Origin: Massospora cicadina
Lineage: Eukaryota; Entomophthoromycota; Entomophthoromycetes; Entomophthorales; Entomophthoraceae
Direction of reading: 5' to 3'
NCBI GenBank assembly: GCA_022478985.1
Contig: JAKSZP010009547.1
Coordinates: forward strand, 1-64,000
DNA length: 64,000 nt
Shown: positions 1-11,313 of the stretch, piece by piece
Layout: each line of letters begins with the position of its first letter
How positions within the stretch are numbered: the stretch's first letter is position 1
Notes under the pieces: model-generated
What the model saw: only the letters and a program-made list of their open reading frames with translations
Told to the model about the DNA's origin: nothing
The model's database searches: none
Position numbers and translations under genes: made by a program

Positions 1-573
1 ACATGATCCTCTAGGTTTCTGTGAAAACACCAAGATATCATCCATATAGGTGGCCAGCATCGACTGATCATCCCTCAAAAAACATTATCAATCATCCACT
101 GAAACCTTTGGGGCATATCTAAGACCGAATGTCATCACACAATATTGAAACACCCCCAAGTGACACTTAAACATTGTGTATTTTTGATGTTCCAGTCCCA
201 CCATCACCTGGTTGAATGCATCCATGAGATCTAACTTTGTAAAAATGGCGAAACTGGTGACCATTAGGATAATATCCTCTACCAAAGGCATTGGATACAG
301 ATCAGGCTCAGTGACCATGTTCAGATGTCAGAAATCCAAGCATGGGCATAGTTCGCCACTCACTTTTGGCACCAGTAATACAGGAGACACAACTGGCGAC
401 TTAGAAGGCTCATTTAATCCTTTGTCCAACATTAATTTATCATGGCCCTCCAATGCCCCTTTTTCTCATTGGTTAAAAGGGTATACTGGACCTCCCCGGG
501 GAATCTCCAACCCCTCCTTAAACTGAAATAAAAACGCAAAAGAACCAGTAAGGGAAAAAGGTGTGTTCCACAT
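1..573 (-). pseudogene. Ty3/Gypsy reverse transcriptase fragment (element Gy-F)
   Basis: Read on the minus strand this is the N-terminal half of a Gypsy-type reverse transcriptase. The stretch at 318-88 carries LDLMDAFNQ, the block around the first catalytic Asp, followed by FGLRYAP in the place of the usual FGLxNAP motif. Upstream (573-320) is the linker, with PVVSPVLLVPK and a P-LDF motif typical of the RT start. A stop lies between the two parts, and the frame runs off the left edge of the window, so the catalytic YxDD is not seen. The protease and gag parts of the same element continue beyond the insertion at 574-2312. It is a decayed remnant. Assignment to Ty3/Gypsy is firm, the clade within it is not. 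Confidence 0.8.
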
Positions 574-1150
574 TGTAATGAAAGAGTTTGTCTTGATCAT
601 TACATTCTGAATCAGATTTGGAAAATCCAAATTTGAGTCAGATCGCTTTAAAAACATTTTTGGATCTGTTTTTTTGGGTTTTGGGTTGTGCCTCATCCAA
701 GTTGTAGATTAGGCTTGTGTGAGCCTAATCAATGACTCAGAGAGGCCCTCAAAGTGCTGCCTTTATAAGGCGCGCCTGCCCATTCCAATGCTCACTTTGG
801 AATTTTCACCTTAACATTCCCTTCCTAGGGAGCATTGTTAGTTTCTCCCCAGACTAGCTCTGGTCGGTGGGCCCCTTTTTATGTCCAAAAATAAAAAATT
901 AAGGTTGTTTCGGGGTTTGCATACCTCATATACCTGTAATCTTTTTTGGGTGTTCAATTTTGAGGAGCTTTTGTGCGTTTGGGTCAGACCAACCCTTAGA
1001 ATGTGCGTAACCAATAGTAGGTTAATATTTGGTGCTGCTGGTGCCCCAAACCTCTTTCCTACTCAGTTAGGCTGCTTTGGTTGCTTATTGGTGCGCCAAA
1101 GAAACTTTAACTATAGGCAATCAGAACTGGGGCTTTTCCTGTCTGTTAAA
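574..1150 (+). repeat. Left LTR of the short element
   Basis: 577-bp direct repeat of 1736-2312. It begins TGTAATG and ends GTTAAA where the partner ends ATTACA. A TATA-like ctttataagg is at 761-770 and an AATAAA-like run near 890. Confidence 0.65.
761..770 (+). promoter_or_regulatory. TATA-like box in the left LTR
   Basis: The sequence ctttataagg is conserved at the same place in the second LTR (about 1923-1932) and lies upstream of an A-rich polyadenylation-like stretch, as expected for the U3 promoter of an LTR. Inferred from position only. Confidence 0.35.
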
Positions 1151-1735
1151 TAATTCTAAAGTCAAATGTGCTCTGTATGCTGACAATCCCCAGTTTTTAC
1201 TAACTTTAGTGGTCACTTAGTTCCAGTTGTCAAGGAACCAGAGCTGGTGGGAGCTGGTGACTGATGGCCAATCTGGGACTTGGAGTGACAGTCAGTTCAA
1301 TTTCCCAGTGGGGCCTCCTGCTCACCAGGAATTTGGCAGCACTGAGGGGACCTGCCCCAACAGGGCTCCCTCACCCATGGATGGTCTTCCTGAAAGGGGT
1401 CTTACGCCCAGCCACGCTGCATTGCGCACCCCTCTCACATTTTCTTTGGTGAAAGTGCCTTCCTGGTCAGGATGGAAAGATCATCACCAACAGGAGCTTG
1501 GAAGGGGGGCACAATGCAGCCAAGTGCTGGGCGTGCATCCTTGGTCTAAGGGGGCTGACTCTGGTAGCTCAATACCAATTTACTCTCGCCATTTGTGTCT
1601 CTTTGAGGGGCCCAGAGATTATCCAGGCTAATTTTCCTGGGGCTCAAGGTAACTCGCCCAAGGAAGCCTTCATTGTGGCGGCCTTCTGCTGTGGGGTCCC
1701 TCTTTGGGGAGGGGCCTTCCTATAATCGTGTGGGA
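1151..1735 (+). other. GC-rich core of the short LTR element
   Basis: This 585-bp core is clearly richer in G and C than the AT-rich surroundings. It has an open frame of 134 codons at 1227-1631 and an overlapping shorter one, but I recognise no gag, protease or other domain in either, and the composition alone would favour open frames. It may be captured host or foreign DNA carried between the LTRs, or simply a structured non-coding RNA core. No function is claimed. Confidence 0.4.
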
Positions 1736-2312
1736 TGTAACAAATGAGTTTGTATCATTCATTACATTCTGACTCAAATTCAGATTTTCTTAATCTGAGT
1801 TGGATTGCTTTAAAAACATTTTTGGTTTGGTTGTCTTGGGCGCTGAGTTGTGCCTCGCCCAAATTGTAGATTAGGCTTGTGCAAACCTTATCAATGACTC
1901 AGGTGAGGCCCTTGAAGCACTGCCTTTATAAGGCACGCCTGCCCATTCCAAAGCTCACTTTGGAATTTTCACTCTAGCATTCCCTTCCTAGGGAGCATTG
2001 TCAGTTGCTCCTCAGATGAGCTCTGGTTGGAGGGCCCCTTTTTATGTATTAAAATAACAAATAAAGATTGTTTTGAGGTTTGCATACCTAACATACCTGT
2101 GTTCTTTTTTGGGTGTTCAGTTTGAGGAGCTTTTGTGCAGTTGGGTTGGACCAACCCTGATTATGTGCATAACCAATAGTAGGTGAATGTTTGGCGCTGT
2201 CGGTGCCCCAAACCTCTTTCCTACTTGGTTAGGCCGCTTTGGTTGCTTGTCAGTGTGCCAAAGAAGCTTTAAATATAGGCGATCAGAACTGGGTTTTATC
2301 CAGTCTATTACA
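1736..2312 (+). repeat. Right LTR of the short element
   Basis: Direct repeat of 574-1150, same length (577 bp), beginning TGTAACA and ending TATTACA. Downstream, the minus-strand protease of Gy-F resumes at once. Confidence 0.65.
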
Positions 2313-3140
2313 CTATAGGATTAAATATACCCACAAAGTCACAATATTCAGCTGGTAACTCTCCCTTCTGGATTCCACCCATTTTCTGAATCTATTTGGA
2401 ACATCACTTCCATACACCATTTTGCACCTCATTGGAGGCCCTATATGAAAATTCAAAGTGACTGTATTAAATGGCAAATCAACATGGGGCTGGAACTGAT
2501 GCCACCACTGCATCCCCAATACCACAGGATGAGCCAGATTCCTGATTGCACAGAAACCCCCTTTGAGCCAATATGGGTTCTGCCAAACAACTATTAAAGG
2601 CTCTAAACGCCATGAGGAACCCTCCATGACGCGTAAGCAAGAACCACCTCAGGACCCTTCTGCATCTCCAACTTCAATCTTTCTGCCAGGGTGAATTCCA
2701 CATAGTTTTTCTCGGCCCCTGTATCCACCAGGGTCATCACCTTCTCCATCTGACCTTGAGAATATAACTTCACCGGAATAAATAACTGAGGATAAAGCAA
2801 GGAAGTAGATTTAATTTCAAAGCATTATCAGATTGCAAATCTGTAGGTAAAGTAGTTTTAAGACTATATTTCTTCCCATGTCCCCGACCTCCTGTTCTCC
2901 CTGACTCCTAAACATTTCCTGGCGGAACCCTCTATGGATATTTCCAAAATTTCTGAAGATCCTTACAACCCTCCTTGACCTCTACGAACCACTGCAGGCA
3001 ACTGGCCTCTTCCTGGAGACATATAATCCTCCTGCCAGTTTCTGCCAAAGCCAATTGTTTATCAACCTGTACCGCCAAAGCAATTTCCTCCGCCAATGTA
3101 CCCTGAACTTTGGCAGCTGCCATAGCTGTCAACATATCTG
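2313..3140 (-). pseudogene. Gypsy protease and C-terminal gag remnant (Gy-F)
   Basis: Minus-strand frames read first a gag C-terminus (3135-2932; a segment with LAEEIALAVQVDKQL that resembles the capsid-end helices of sushi-like Gypsy gags) and then a retropepsin (2800-2603) with VDTGAEKNYV, the Asp-Thr-Gly catalytic triad followed by the usual hydrophobic strand. The 2627-2313 stretch is the protease C-terminus with GMQWW, similar to the GxxWL block of Gypsy proteases. Frames shift between parts, so no polyprotein can be made. No zinc knuckle is obvious. Neighbours: RT lies beyond the inserted LTR element to the left and more gag lies to the right. Confidence 0.7.
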
Positions 3141-3723
3141 CTTACAACCCCTGTAATGTGACGGTTGAGGTCTATCCTCAGCATCACATTGCCCTGATCT
3201 TTGGTAAGACAGGGCAGGCTGTGTCTGGATGTATGGAGGAGGAGGGGGAGTTGGTCCTGGCAGGGACGCCTAAGGGGCAGGAGCTTGAAGGAGGCCAAGG
3301 AGCAAGATAGGCGTCCAAGTCGAGGAAAAACGAGAATCAAGTAAAATGGGGAGTTTCGAGATTCGATTTGGATTTGAATCAAGAATGGAATGGGTGCTTG
3401 GAAGTTTCGCGGTTCGTTTGGAATTCAAATGGAACTGTTGTGGAACTGTTGAGGATCGGAACTGGCACAGAACCATTGAGTGAGGATTCCGCGATCCTGC
3501 TGTAAGGTTTACACCAAGCATCAGTCAGATTAGCACCATAAGCTTGTGTTATATTTTATATTAGCTTGTAGCATGTGTATATAGGGAAGGAACTGGGAGC
3601 TGGAGGCTTCTCAGTTCTGTTTTCTATCAACCTGGCCAATATTAAATAAAAGAACTTAAAATTCATATATTTATACTTTGAGTTTATTTTTTATTATAGT
3701 GCCTAACTGCAGCCATGTTTGGC
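3141..3723. other. Non-coding stretch, possible solo LTR remnant
   Basis: It interrupts the minus-strand gag homology. The right half (about 3520-3700) has features seen in short LTRs: alternating AT-rich sequence, a tatata box near 3580 and an AATAAA signal near 3646. I find no partner copy in the window and no TSD, so the reading is weak. Short open frames here show no recognisable domain. Confidence 0.25.
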
Positions 3724-4309
3724 TTGAATCAACAATAATTGGACTTGGAGAGTGAGCTTGGGAGAGCTATTGCCTCCCTTTATACCTTGTCTTGGAGTCA
3801 AGGCATGTTGCTGGGGTTAAGTATCATTGCAACTGTCTTCCAGGGGGTGCTTGTCCAGTCTTGTAGCGCGCGCACAAGGAGAGTAGTATCAGGAGCCCTG
3901 TCAGCCCTATGGTCTGTAACATGGATTCTGTTGCCCAACTCATTTGTGGCTCATTGGAAGGAGCCAGTGCGTTACATGTAAAAACAGATGCAATAATTTT
4001 GAATCTGATACTCTTGCTGCTTTTTCTAAAGGTCAAAATATGCACATATTCATCATCCAATCCACGCCCCTGGCTCACTGTCAACAAAGCTGACCACGCC
4101 TCATCCTGAACCACATCCAAACAGGCAGCCCAATCGATCAAATCTACACACTCATCCATGGAACCTGGAAGGCGATCTTGCTCCTCAATCAGTTCTTGCA
4201 CCCACCCTGCCAGGTTTGATGGTAATGCCACCACAATTTGCGCAATCTGTAGAGAGAAAGGGACTCTCCTCCTGTTTCTTGAGCCAACCGCACCTGAAAC
4301 TGAACTCAT
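3724..4309 (-). pseudogene. N-terminal gag remnant of a Gypsy element (Gy-F)
   Basis: A minus-strand frame of 161 codons starts at 4309. It contains LPGSMDECVDLID, which resembles the capsid segment of sushi/Mart-type Gypsy gag proteins that reads roughly TMEEFVDLAIRID. This fits the gag of the element whose protease and RT lie to the left. The C-terminal third (after about residue 100) loses similarity and reads like non-coding sequence. The plus-strand frames over the same bases are mirror shadows. Identity as gag is moderately supported; the exact ends are not. Confidence 0.5.
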
Positions 4310-4852
4310 GACACCACCTGATGAATTTTTAAAAAGCTTCCACGGACAATGCTGCCCGACCTTTTGTTGATTTATATATTACATGGTTCTCCTATAACAC
4401 CATGGGTCTTGCACCACATACCCAAACCACCTCTCTTATCACAAATGATAATGAGAAACTCACCATCACCACTGTCAAGACATGGAGATACCATTCCTCC
4501 CCTCCTGGGGCCATTATATCTTCTCAGGGCCCACAAGACTAACAGAAATTATTTGAGTTTTTTATCTAATGTAACAAGCGGAATCACACCTAATTGCCAC
4601 AAAGCAATTGGGTAGTAAGAGCCATGTTGTTGACCAAACTAGGGAAAGGCCTGCAAAAGCCCATCCTTAAACCATCCCACCATTTCTCATCATTGCCACA
4701 TATTCCCACACCACTATTCCCACGACTCTGCACATCAACAGCAGGGTCTGGCTCCGTGAGAGGGCAGAGAATGATGCCAACGCAACACCAAGCTCACTAG
4801 TTGAACTCAAAACCTGGATATGATAATATAATTCTAATAAAATGAAATTTAT
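4310..4852. other. Unassigned sequence left of element A
   Basis: About 540 bp with broken open frames on the plus strand (4349-4615, 4594-4800) that are rich in Pro, His and Ser and have no domain I recognise. The stretch could be a shard of another retroelement, since its composition resembles the ORF1 region of the elements at 4869 and 34039, but I could not align it. No gene is called. Confidence 0.3.
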
Positions 4853-4868
4853 AATAGCAAGCGATTTA

Positions 4869-6799
4869 AAAAAACTCTCTTTTCACTCAGCATAACTTTC
4901 CAAGCAAATTACACAAATTCATGAGAAATAAATCTTTATCACCCATTGTAGTTTCGCTCTGATGTTCTTGGATTCTCCACCGGCTGCTCCAGTGTGGGGC
5001 AGCGGCAAAACTCCCTCTGCCATTTTCCATCCAGCAGGAAAACGCGCTTGGACTGGCTCACCCAGTCATTCCAAACCCATGAGATGATTTGTTCCTCCCA
5101 AGGATCTCGACGCCCACCTTGATCATACCCAAGCGCTACCTTGCTGCCTCCTGGTGCTCCCCCAGAGCAACATGCGCTACAGCCTAAGGGTTAACTTCAG
5201 GAAACTCTTCCCATACCACAACCAAGCCATTATTGAATGTCACAGGCGGTGTTGACACTTGCCAGATTTAAAAATTTCCGCCCTATAAGGGGTATTTTGA
5301 CCTCATCTTCACCAGTGAATCTGATGCTGCCACTGCAGCGAATGTGCCCATGGTATTCCAGGGCACCCCTCTTCCCACAAATTGGACCCAGCTCCCAGCG
5401 GACACCACTTTGGTGGTCCAGTTTGCTGGTTTGCCCACCCACCTCCCCCTACAGTACTCAACCAGGAGCTGATTGATGGTTTGGCAGCCTATGGCTCCAA
5501 CCCCATCTTACAATTTGTGGTCCCAAATGGGGCCACACGACTCACTGGGCCTCAGGCGTATGCCACAATTAGCCCTGGATTTAGAAAAACTGCCGTGTTA
5601 ATTCCTCCTTGTGCCATTATTCTTTTAGCGCCTGACCATCCATTTTGGGCCCGTGCTGAGCGCGGGCGGACGATCTGTCCATCATGTTTCAAGTCGGACC
5701 ACTTGAAATTCAAGTTCCCTTCCTTAGCCACTTCCAATGGATTGGACTACTCGTCCGATGACCTCCCATCCACTGCTCACTTCATACAAGTTCCAGCATG
5801 AGGTACAATCCTACCTCCCACTCCCCAAAAGCCTGTTGCTGCAGCTGCACCTGCAGTCACCAATAAGCCTTCTCCTCGCCCCAATGCCACACATGATTCC
5901 TCCAATCAAGCATCATATTGGACCCCAGTTTAATCCCATGCTTCCTGCAATGAATCAACCAAACCTCAAACATACGCCTATTCCCCAATTCAATTCAACC
6001 AGAACCCATTGGAGTTATTGGCTGAAATTGATGAATCAGGTAAGCTCATTGAAGAACCATCTCTGCAAATTGAGCGGCTCATTAATGCAGAATGGGATAT
6101 CAAATACCCCCCTTGACTATATACCCCACAGCCAAACGCTGAATCATTTTGCAGTGATCACCAGCTTGCAGTCAAAGCAGCTGCAACACCAGATTGTCGT
6201 CCCCTTTATAAGCTGTTGCTAAATCAATGGCGATGCTCACAGGAGGAATTCCACCTCCTGTTATCACCAAAAGTCTTACTCAAAAGATTAAAATCACAGT
6301 GGAGCAATTACGCAAAAATTTTAATGATTTTATCCTGAACGTGGTAACTGTGGCACAGAATCTAAAAGCTAATATTACACAAACCAATATCGCCACATTC
6401 ATTAAACTCCCAGATGCCCACATTAAAGTTAAAAAGCTTTAGCCAAATACATCAGTGCCATTTTCCTAGCTGGAAATTTCCATGAAATACCTATCATTAG
6501 CAATATTAAACCACATGCCGCCGATGCCCTGATGCCCTTACTGTCTGCCTTGACACATACCATATTCTGGGAAGAGGAATCTGCTGCTAAAGATGAGCCA
6601 CCCCGATCCCCTCTCCCCTTCCGCCATGGAGGGATAAGCGGTTTCCACTGCCCACCTTGTTTGGTTGTTTTGTTTGATGTGTTTCACTCAATCCGCTCAT
6701 TTGGGAATTTTTTCTGAACCAATTTGTTACGTTAGTTTTTAGTTTTAATTTTAGTTTTGGTAATGTATATCCCATGGTTGGCTTACCTCAAATAAATAG
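4869..6799 (+). mobile_element. ORF1-only LINE-like element, copy A (HAL-like)
   Basis: The 1.93-kb element is bounded by a perfect 16-bp TSD, aatagcaagcgattta, at 4853-4868 and 6800-6815. It is colinear with 34039-36019 (copy B): same 5' region, same ORF1-like coding part and same 3' end. Its 3' terminus (tatatcccatggttgg, then cttacctcaaataaata) matches the tail of the full LINE at 50691-56088. It encodes only an ORF1-type protein; endonuclease and RT are absent, as in mammalian HAL1 (half-LINE) elements. I infer that it moved by borrowing the RT of the full LINE. The long TSD and A-rich tail are seen directly. Confidence 0.8.
5237..6670 (+). pseudogene. ORF1-like protein of element A
   Basis: Several plus-strand frames together give an ORF1-type nucleic-acid binding protein. 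Order: an N-terminal segment (5237-5476), a central segment with VVQF and GLPTHLPL followed by NQELIDGLAAYG, then ICPSCFKSDHLKFKF (about 5677-5721), a degraded CCHC knuckle (CX2CX4H with the last Cys replaced). After the knuckle, low-complexity Pro/His/Thr sequence leads to a helical stretch (6227-6442) with ITVEQLRKNFNDF. Frames shift at least three times, so it cannot be translated as one protein. The full LINE at 50.7 kb has the same order of parts, with an intact knuckle. Known role of ORF1 proteins: binding LINE RNA; that this copy is dead is my inference. Confidence 0.65.
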
Positions 6800-6815
6800 A
6801 ATAGCAAGCGATTTA

Positions 6816-9124
6816 TCTAAACTCCTGATTTTTCTTTGAAGATGAAGCTGGCCATTCAGGTCACAACCATCCCCTAATAAATAGCACTCTACTAGTCTTG
6901 TAATAAAGCTCCCTTCTCCTATTCTAGGCTCTCTTAAACACCATCCAACACATTGCTTGTGAAGACTTCTCATCTCACCATATCATCATCCACGCCATTT
7001 GTAACCCTGAAATCATATTCTCTAGGATGCATCTCAGTCTCAAAACGTCAAATCTCTCACCCTTGATTTTACAACTCCCTGTCTGACTCATCATGAACTC
7101 CGACTTCCTCAAATCATCCTCCAACACTCCTCTCCTATTTGAGGCCCTTTCTATCAAAGCAATGTGCGGATCAAGTGCAGATCTGATTTGAAGCAATGTT
7201 CTGATCAAGTGCAGCCTGATTCGTTACACCACTAACACATGAGCTTCAGCTGTAAACTGCTCTGCAAACTCCAACAAGGACTTGTTCTTTTAAACCTTTA
7301 TTGTCAGAAATTCGGCCTTACGCTAGGCCATCTTTGGTGCGCCCCCAGACAGATAGAGCACAGTCTCCTTCACATCTTAATATGTTACATTACTACTCTT
7401 AAGATAGCATGGGAACTGTTCAGCGTTCTCAACATCCAGAGCAGATAACAACAGTTTAGCTATACGCTAATCTGATGCTCCTTTTACAGCAAATTCAAAC
7501 TGTTTGAAATATCCATGCATGTTCCCATCTTGAGTGAAAGGCGGTAACTTCTCAATCTGTACAAAATCACCTGCCTCCGTGCTTTAGACTCATGGAACAG
7601 ACATAATAGGTTCATATCAGCTGAGGGGAACATCTCCTTGTTGCAAGAATAGGGTCACGAGGATGGATCAAAATCCTCCAAAGTTGACTAGGAAAAGGTT
7701 GAACTGTGGGGGGGACTGCCATGACCAAGGAGGTACTTGCTGGCTGACCTGTAGTATTCCTCACCATACTCGTCACTGACTGAACCCTTACCTCCTCACC
7801 AGTCTGTTCAGAGAAAAATTTGTCTATTATCTGCTCCTCTTTGACCAAATAGCACTGACACTACCCATCTCTCACCCTCTGCCTAAGCTCTTCAAATTCC
7901 TTCTGTAACTTGCAGCTAAATTATTTCTCTGTGTACAATTTAAAGTTTATTTCATGAATCTGTAAGAGGGCATCCTCCAATGTGCTCTGAATCCTCACAT
8001 TCTGCCATCCAGTGTCGCACACGTGTCAGTTTTCTTCATATACTTGATTGATTAGAGCGGCTTGTTGTCACACTGACTCCTCTTTAGACCATCAAATGTT
8101 ATCCAAGAACACTTGCATATCAGCATACTCCACAATCTCAATGCTGGAAGAGTAATGGCTCAGCCCTGAGCTGCCTGTATGGAACTCTCCAACTAATCTA
8201 TCTGACCTAGCAATTGGCTGTATTCTGAGGTCTCTGAGAAAGAGCTGGTTGAATGGTCAGCCACCTGCTAGTTTCTCCAATAAGCTTGATGTTGACTAAA
8301 TTCAATTGACATTTCATTGTCATAATCTGTCATCCACCACTCTAACAGGACAACCCAGTCCCTTGTTTGAGCCACTGCCATGTGATTCTTCCACCCATTC
8401 AGACAATTCCACCATAAAGCGCTTGGTGTTGCTACCCATCATCGTGACATCACATACCCATTCACCAAAAAGCTCATGCCGATCTAGCAATTCTCCTAAT
8501 ACTCAGAGCAGTTTATGATTCAAGCATTGAACTAATTCATTGCGTTAAAGTAAGAGGCAAGTGTCGTTCTGTTATGCTTGGACAAAACTTATGACATTGC
8601 CAAACTCAATGTTATGTCATGCCAACACATGCAGTAGTTGGAGGATTGAAAGTTGAACTTATTCAATCAGATATTCTTCAGCTCCATGGGTGCTGAGCTG
8701 GCAAGACAACTCCATTGTTATAGCATTGAGGTAAGATATACACTATCCATAATGAGCTTCTTTGTCACGTTAATTATAAAATGACTCAGGGAATGTTCAC
8801 CCACATCTTCTTTGTAGAGGCGGTAACCTCACAAGAGCCATTCCCTGATACCCTGAAGTTGCTGAGGGGTTACATTGTGGGCCTGCCCTGTTGATCTGAA
8901 TCTAAAGCGGTACAAGATGCTAACTGCAGTTCCACCCCAGTTTTCTCATCCCCTGATTCTGTCACCATAAATATTGCCAGTTCCTCGTTAGATGTCTCTT
9001 CCAATTGGTTCCCTGGAGTATCAGTCATGAAACCCTATCAAATTCTGACATAATGAGTGGGGGCTTGATATGATGCCCTAGTTTTCGTTGTACTACAATT
9101 GATCAGTGGCCCCTATAGTGAGCA
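6816..9124 (-). pseudogene. Decayed gag region of a Gy-C-like Gypsy element
   Basis: On the minus strand this stretch parallels the gag of Gy-C (44.7-46.7 kb). The 7848-7612 frame (KEEQIIDKFFSEQTGEEV) matches the Gy-C position reading KAEQMISKQFARC, and 7450-7240 aligns with the Gy-C capsid part at 45.0-44.8 kb. A sequence resembling the shared primer-binding site lies at 9106-9124, next to an LTR. The order LTR, binding site, gag is therefore that of a 5' half element. Numerous stops and frameshifts are present, and protease and pol are missing because element A and older rearrangements cut it off at 6815. Plus-strand frames here are shadows. Confidence 0.55.
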
Positions 9125-9621
9125 TAACATTTACTTTCGGTGGTATTGATTAAATTTGCTAAGCTGGTTGCACAGGTGTGACACCACTGAGCAATAGACA
9201 GACAATATTAAGATTACCGATCCTTGGTATATGATAATGATATATAAATATGAAGATATCACTCCAACAGACGCTACTTTATTAAATATAAAACCGCAGA
9301 CTAATTCTGCTAAATTTCCCCTTAGTTCTACTTCCAAAAATCCTCTCTCGTTTCAATCTCTCATTCAGTTCTTAATCTTCAATCTTTTCAGTTGATTTTG
9401 ACCCGTCATCTTAATAACTCTCTATTCCTTACAATTTTAGGGGTTTTATCCCATCATTCTGACTTCTTCAGAATTCCCTTGATTTGCTGAACTATTGTTA
9501 CTTTGATCAATTTGCTTCACATCAAAAGAATCTACACTCAAATCTTGAGGCTCACCTCAACACATAAATAATGATCTGCTGGATATATGGCTTATTGTCC
9601 TGTCATATTAATTTCTCAACA
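9125..9621 (-). repeat. LTR of the Gy-C-like remnant
   Basis: It resembles Gy-C LTRs: the segment around 9168-9200 (ttgcacaggtgtgacaccactgagcaa) parallels 46829-46856, and it ends ctcaaca like the Gy-C LTR end. The left boundary is set by the adjoining primer-binding-site-like sequence and is approximate. Confidence 0.5.
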
Positions 9622-9649
9622 ATTGGCAAAAAAAACCTGATTGACTTCT

Positions 9650-9939
9650 GTTTATTCAAGGCAAGCCGACCAGGGGATGGAAATCACCAAAATAGAGAAA
9701 GAAATTATTGACATGAAACCTGAGCAGGGTCAACTCTGTCATTTAAAATTTTTTTCACCTCTGGGTTGGGACTCAGATTTTTCTGGTTATGCCATGGATA
9801 AGGTTCTTGTGTTATTATAACTACTAACCGCCAATAGTTTTCTTCGGCTGGCACCCCAATTGATGTGTGAAGGGCGGGAATAAAACCTGCAACCTTCAGG
9901 TTGGCTCTGTACGCCCTAACAACTCGCCTTCCACCCCCT
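9650..9939 (-). mobile_element. tRNA-derived SINE, copy 1
   Basis: A 290-bp element on the minus strand between 12-bp TSDs (tgattgacttct, 9638-9649 and 9940-9951). Its head resembles a tRNA: a box-A-like AAGGCGAGTTG followed by TAGGGCG and a box-B-like GGTTTTATTCCC (GGTTCAATTCCC in copy 2), the internal RNA polymerase III promoter of such SINEs. A unique body follows, then a 3' tail with CCCTGGTCGGCTTGCCT and a short A-rich end. This tail is shared with the LINE at 50.7 kb and the ORF1-only elements. The second copy at 31309-31607 is on the same strand. Confidence 0.85.
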
Positions 9940-10113
9940 TGATTGACTTCTACAAGTAACTAAATTATCAAAAAGAAAAATGACAACATAATCACTTGTT
10001 TATATTTGGGGATCATCCCTGACTAAGGATTGGCAGTCTGGCGGATTAAACCTGGTGAAATACTAAACATTTGCTAAGGCTAATTCACCAAACAATAGTT
10101 ATCATATGGAATG

Positions 10114-11120
10114 TGTCAGAAAATTGACTTTGGGCTCTGCTAGTTGGCAGGCTAACTATTATGAAGACTGGCCAGCCCTTGCCATTTTACCTTAGGCGTC
10201 AGGGCTAGCAGCACCGGCTAGCCCCTTGGCATGTCACCCATGCCATTTTGGGGATCCCCTTTAACCTAAACTACAACCAACGAAATAAGTAATAACTTAT
10301 AACAAAAGGTAGATTAGGCAAAGGGAGATGTTTATTGAAAGGGAAGCGCCAGGTTTTTATACTATTTACAAAATGGCTACTGCGCCCATCGCCGACCTAT
10401 CAGCTCTTTTGCTAGTTCTTCCAGACAACCACTTCTCTTCTTTTTCTTCTTCTTTATCTACATTATCTCTTCCCTGGTGTCACCCTCTCGCTCCATCCTT
10501 CCCAATGTCTGAATTAGTTTTAGTTCATCCTCAGCCTTAAGTCACCAGTGAACCATATAAATAAATAATCTAAATAAATGTCAAATTTGTATTTGACCTT
10601 CGAGTTGAGATAATTGTGCTGGAGACTACTTCAGTCACTTGCTTTGACTTGAAATATCTCAACATCTCACTGACATCTATTCACATCTTATCTTTATAAT
10701 AAATTAGGCACTGGAAACATCCTTAGCCACCTCAAACTCATAATTGTTGGATCCTCCAACATTGGATCAGACGTGAATTCATGGATAAGTGAAACATAGG
10801 CTTTCTGCTAGAAATCCCACAATGGACCATGAATGGCCTTTGGTGTTGACCACTGATTCTGCTGATGGATTGATCATCCTCAGCTATTAGTCACCGGTGA
10901 TCCTTCTACTAATTTAGGGCCACCAATTGGCCCCACTCGAACCTAAATACCAAACTTGGCGGAATACTAATTTTGGCGCAACCCAAAATAGGGAGCAACT
11001 AACCGGCAATTGAACCAAATAACACGAAATTCAGTCAATAAACCATTCCACCGGGATTGGCCATATCATTTCAAATAACACTAAATCATTGGAGGATTCC
11101 ATCTGGTTAAATTCATAACA
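10114..11120 (-). repeat. Nona-D-type LTR of the hybrid element
   Basis: It aligns along its length with the two 1-kb LTRs of Nona-D (46996-48027, 48220-49243), reverse-complemented. In plus orientation it starts TGTCAGAAAATTG and ends ATTCATAACA. Confidence 0.8.
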
Positions 11121-11293
11121 TTTCCCTCCACTTAACTAGATGGTAATCCTCTTGATTCTAAACTCAGTGCGTGGGGCAGGCGTCCAGGGCTTGCCCCTCC
11201 CCGCCACCAACAGCCACTGGAACCAAACCACAGTGGTGCATCACTGCCACCTCTTAACCAACCTTTAGCTACTTAAGCATCAACCAGCAGAGT

Positions 11294-11313
11294 CCACCTG
11301 TAGTGAGTACCAC
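11294..11313 (-). promoter_or_regulatory. Primer-binding site of the hybrid element
   Basis: Minus strand TGGTACTCACTACAGGTG directly follows the Gy-C-type LTR. It differs from the TGGTGCTCACTACAGGGG site of Nona-D and Gy-B at two positions. Such sites pair with the 3' end of a tRNA that primes reverse transcription. Confidence 0.6.

Larger units (their letters stand above)
574..2312 (+). mobile_element. Short non-autonomous LTR-flanked element inserted in Gy-F
   Basis: Two direct repeats, 574-1150 and 1736-2312, are each 577 bp and flank a 585-bp core. Both start TGTAA, carry a TATA-like tttataagg and, downstream, an A-rich polyadenylation-like stretch, so I read them as LTRs in plus orientation. 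Differences are scattered through them, so the insertion is old. The element splits the minus-strand Gy-F pol (RT to the left, protease to the right), which shows it is an insertion. No protease, RT or integrase fits in the core, so it must be non-autonomous. Weak points: the flanks (cacat and ctata) are not a clean TSD, no standard primer-binding site follows the first repeat, and the polypurine tract (ggggagggg, 1707-1715) is 20 bp from the second repeat. Confidence 0.65.

Noticed and set aside
212..526. Plus-strand open frame of 104 codons at the left edge
   Set aside because: It is the mirror of the Gypsy RT on the minus strand, whose motifs are recognisable; the plus translation has no domain.
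3739..4109. Plus-strand frames over the Gy-F gag
   Set aside because: Shadows of the minus-strand gag-like frame 4309-3824.
7239..7448. Plus-strand frame, and its counterpart at 44818-45018
   Set aside because: They resemble each other, but only because both are the reverse strand of the same gag capsid region.
9650..9939. A tRNA gene on the minus strand
   Set aside because: Box A and box B are present, but the stems do not fold into a good cloverleaf and the sequence continues as a SINE with body, tail and TSD.
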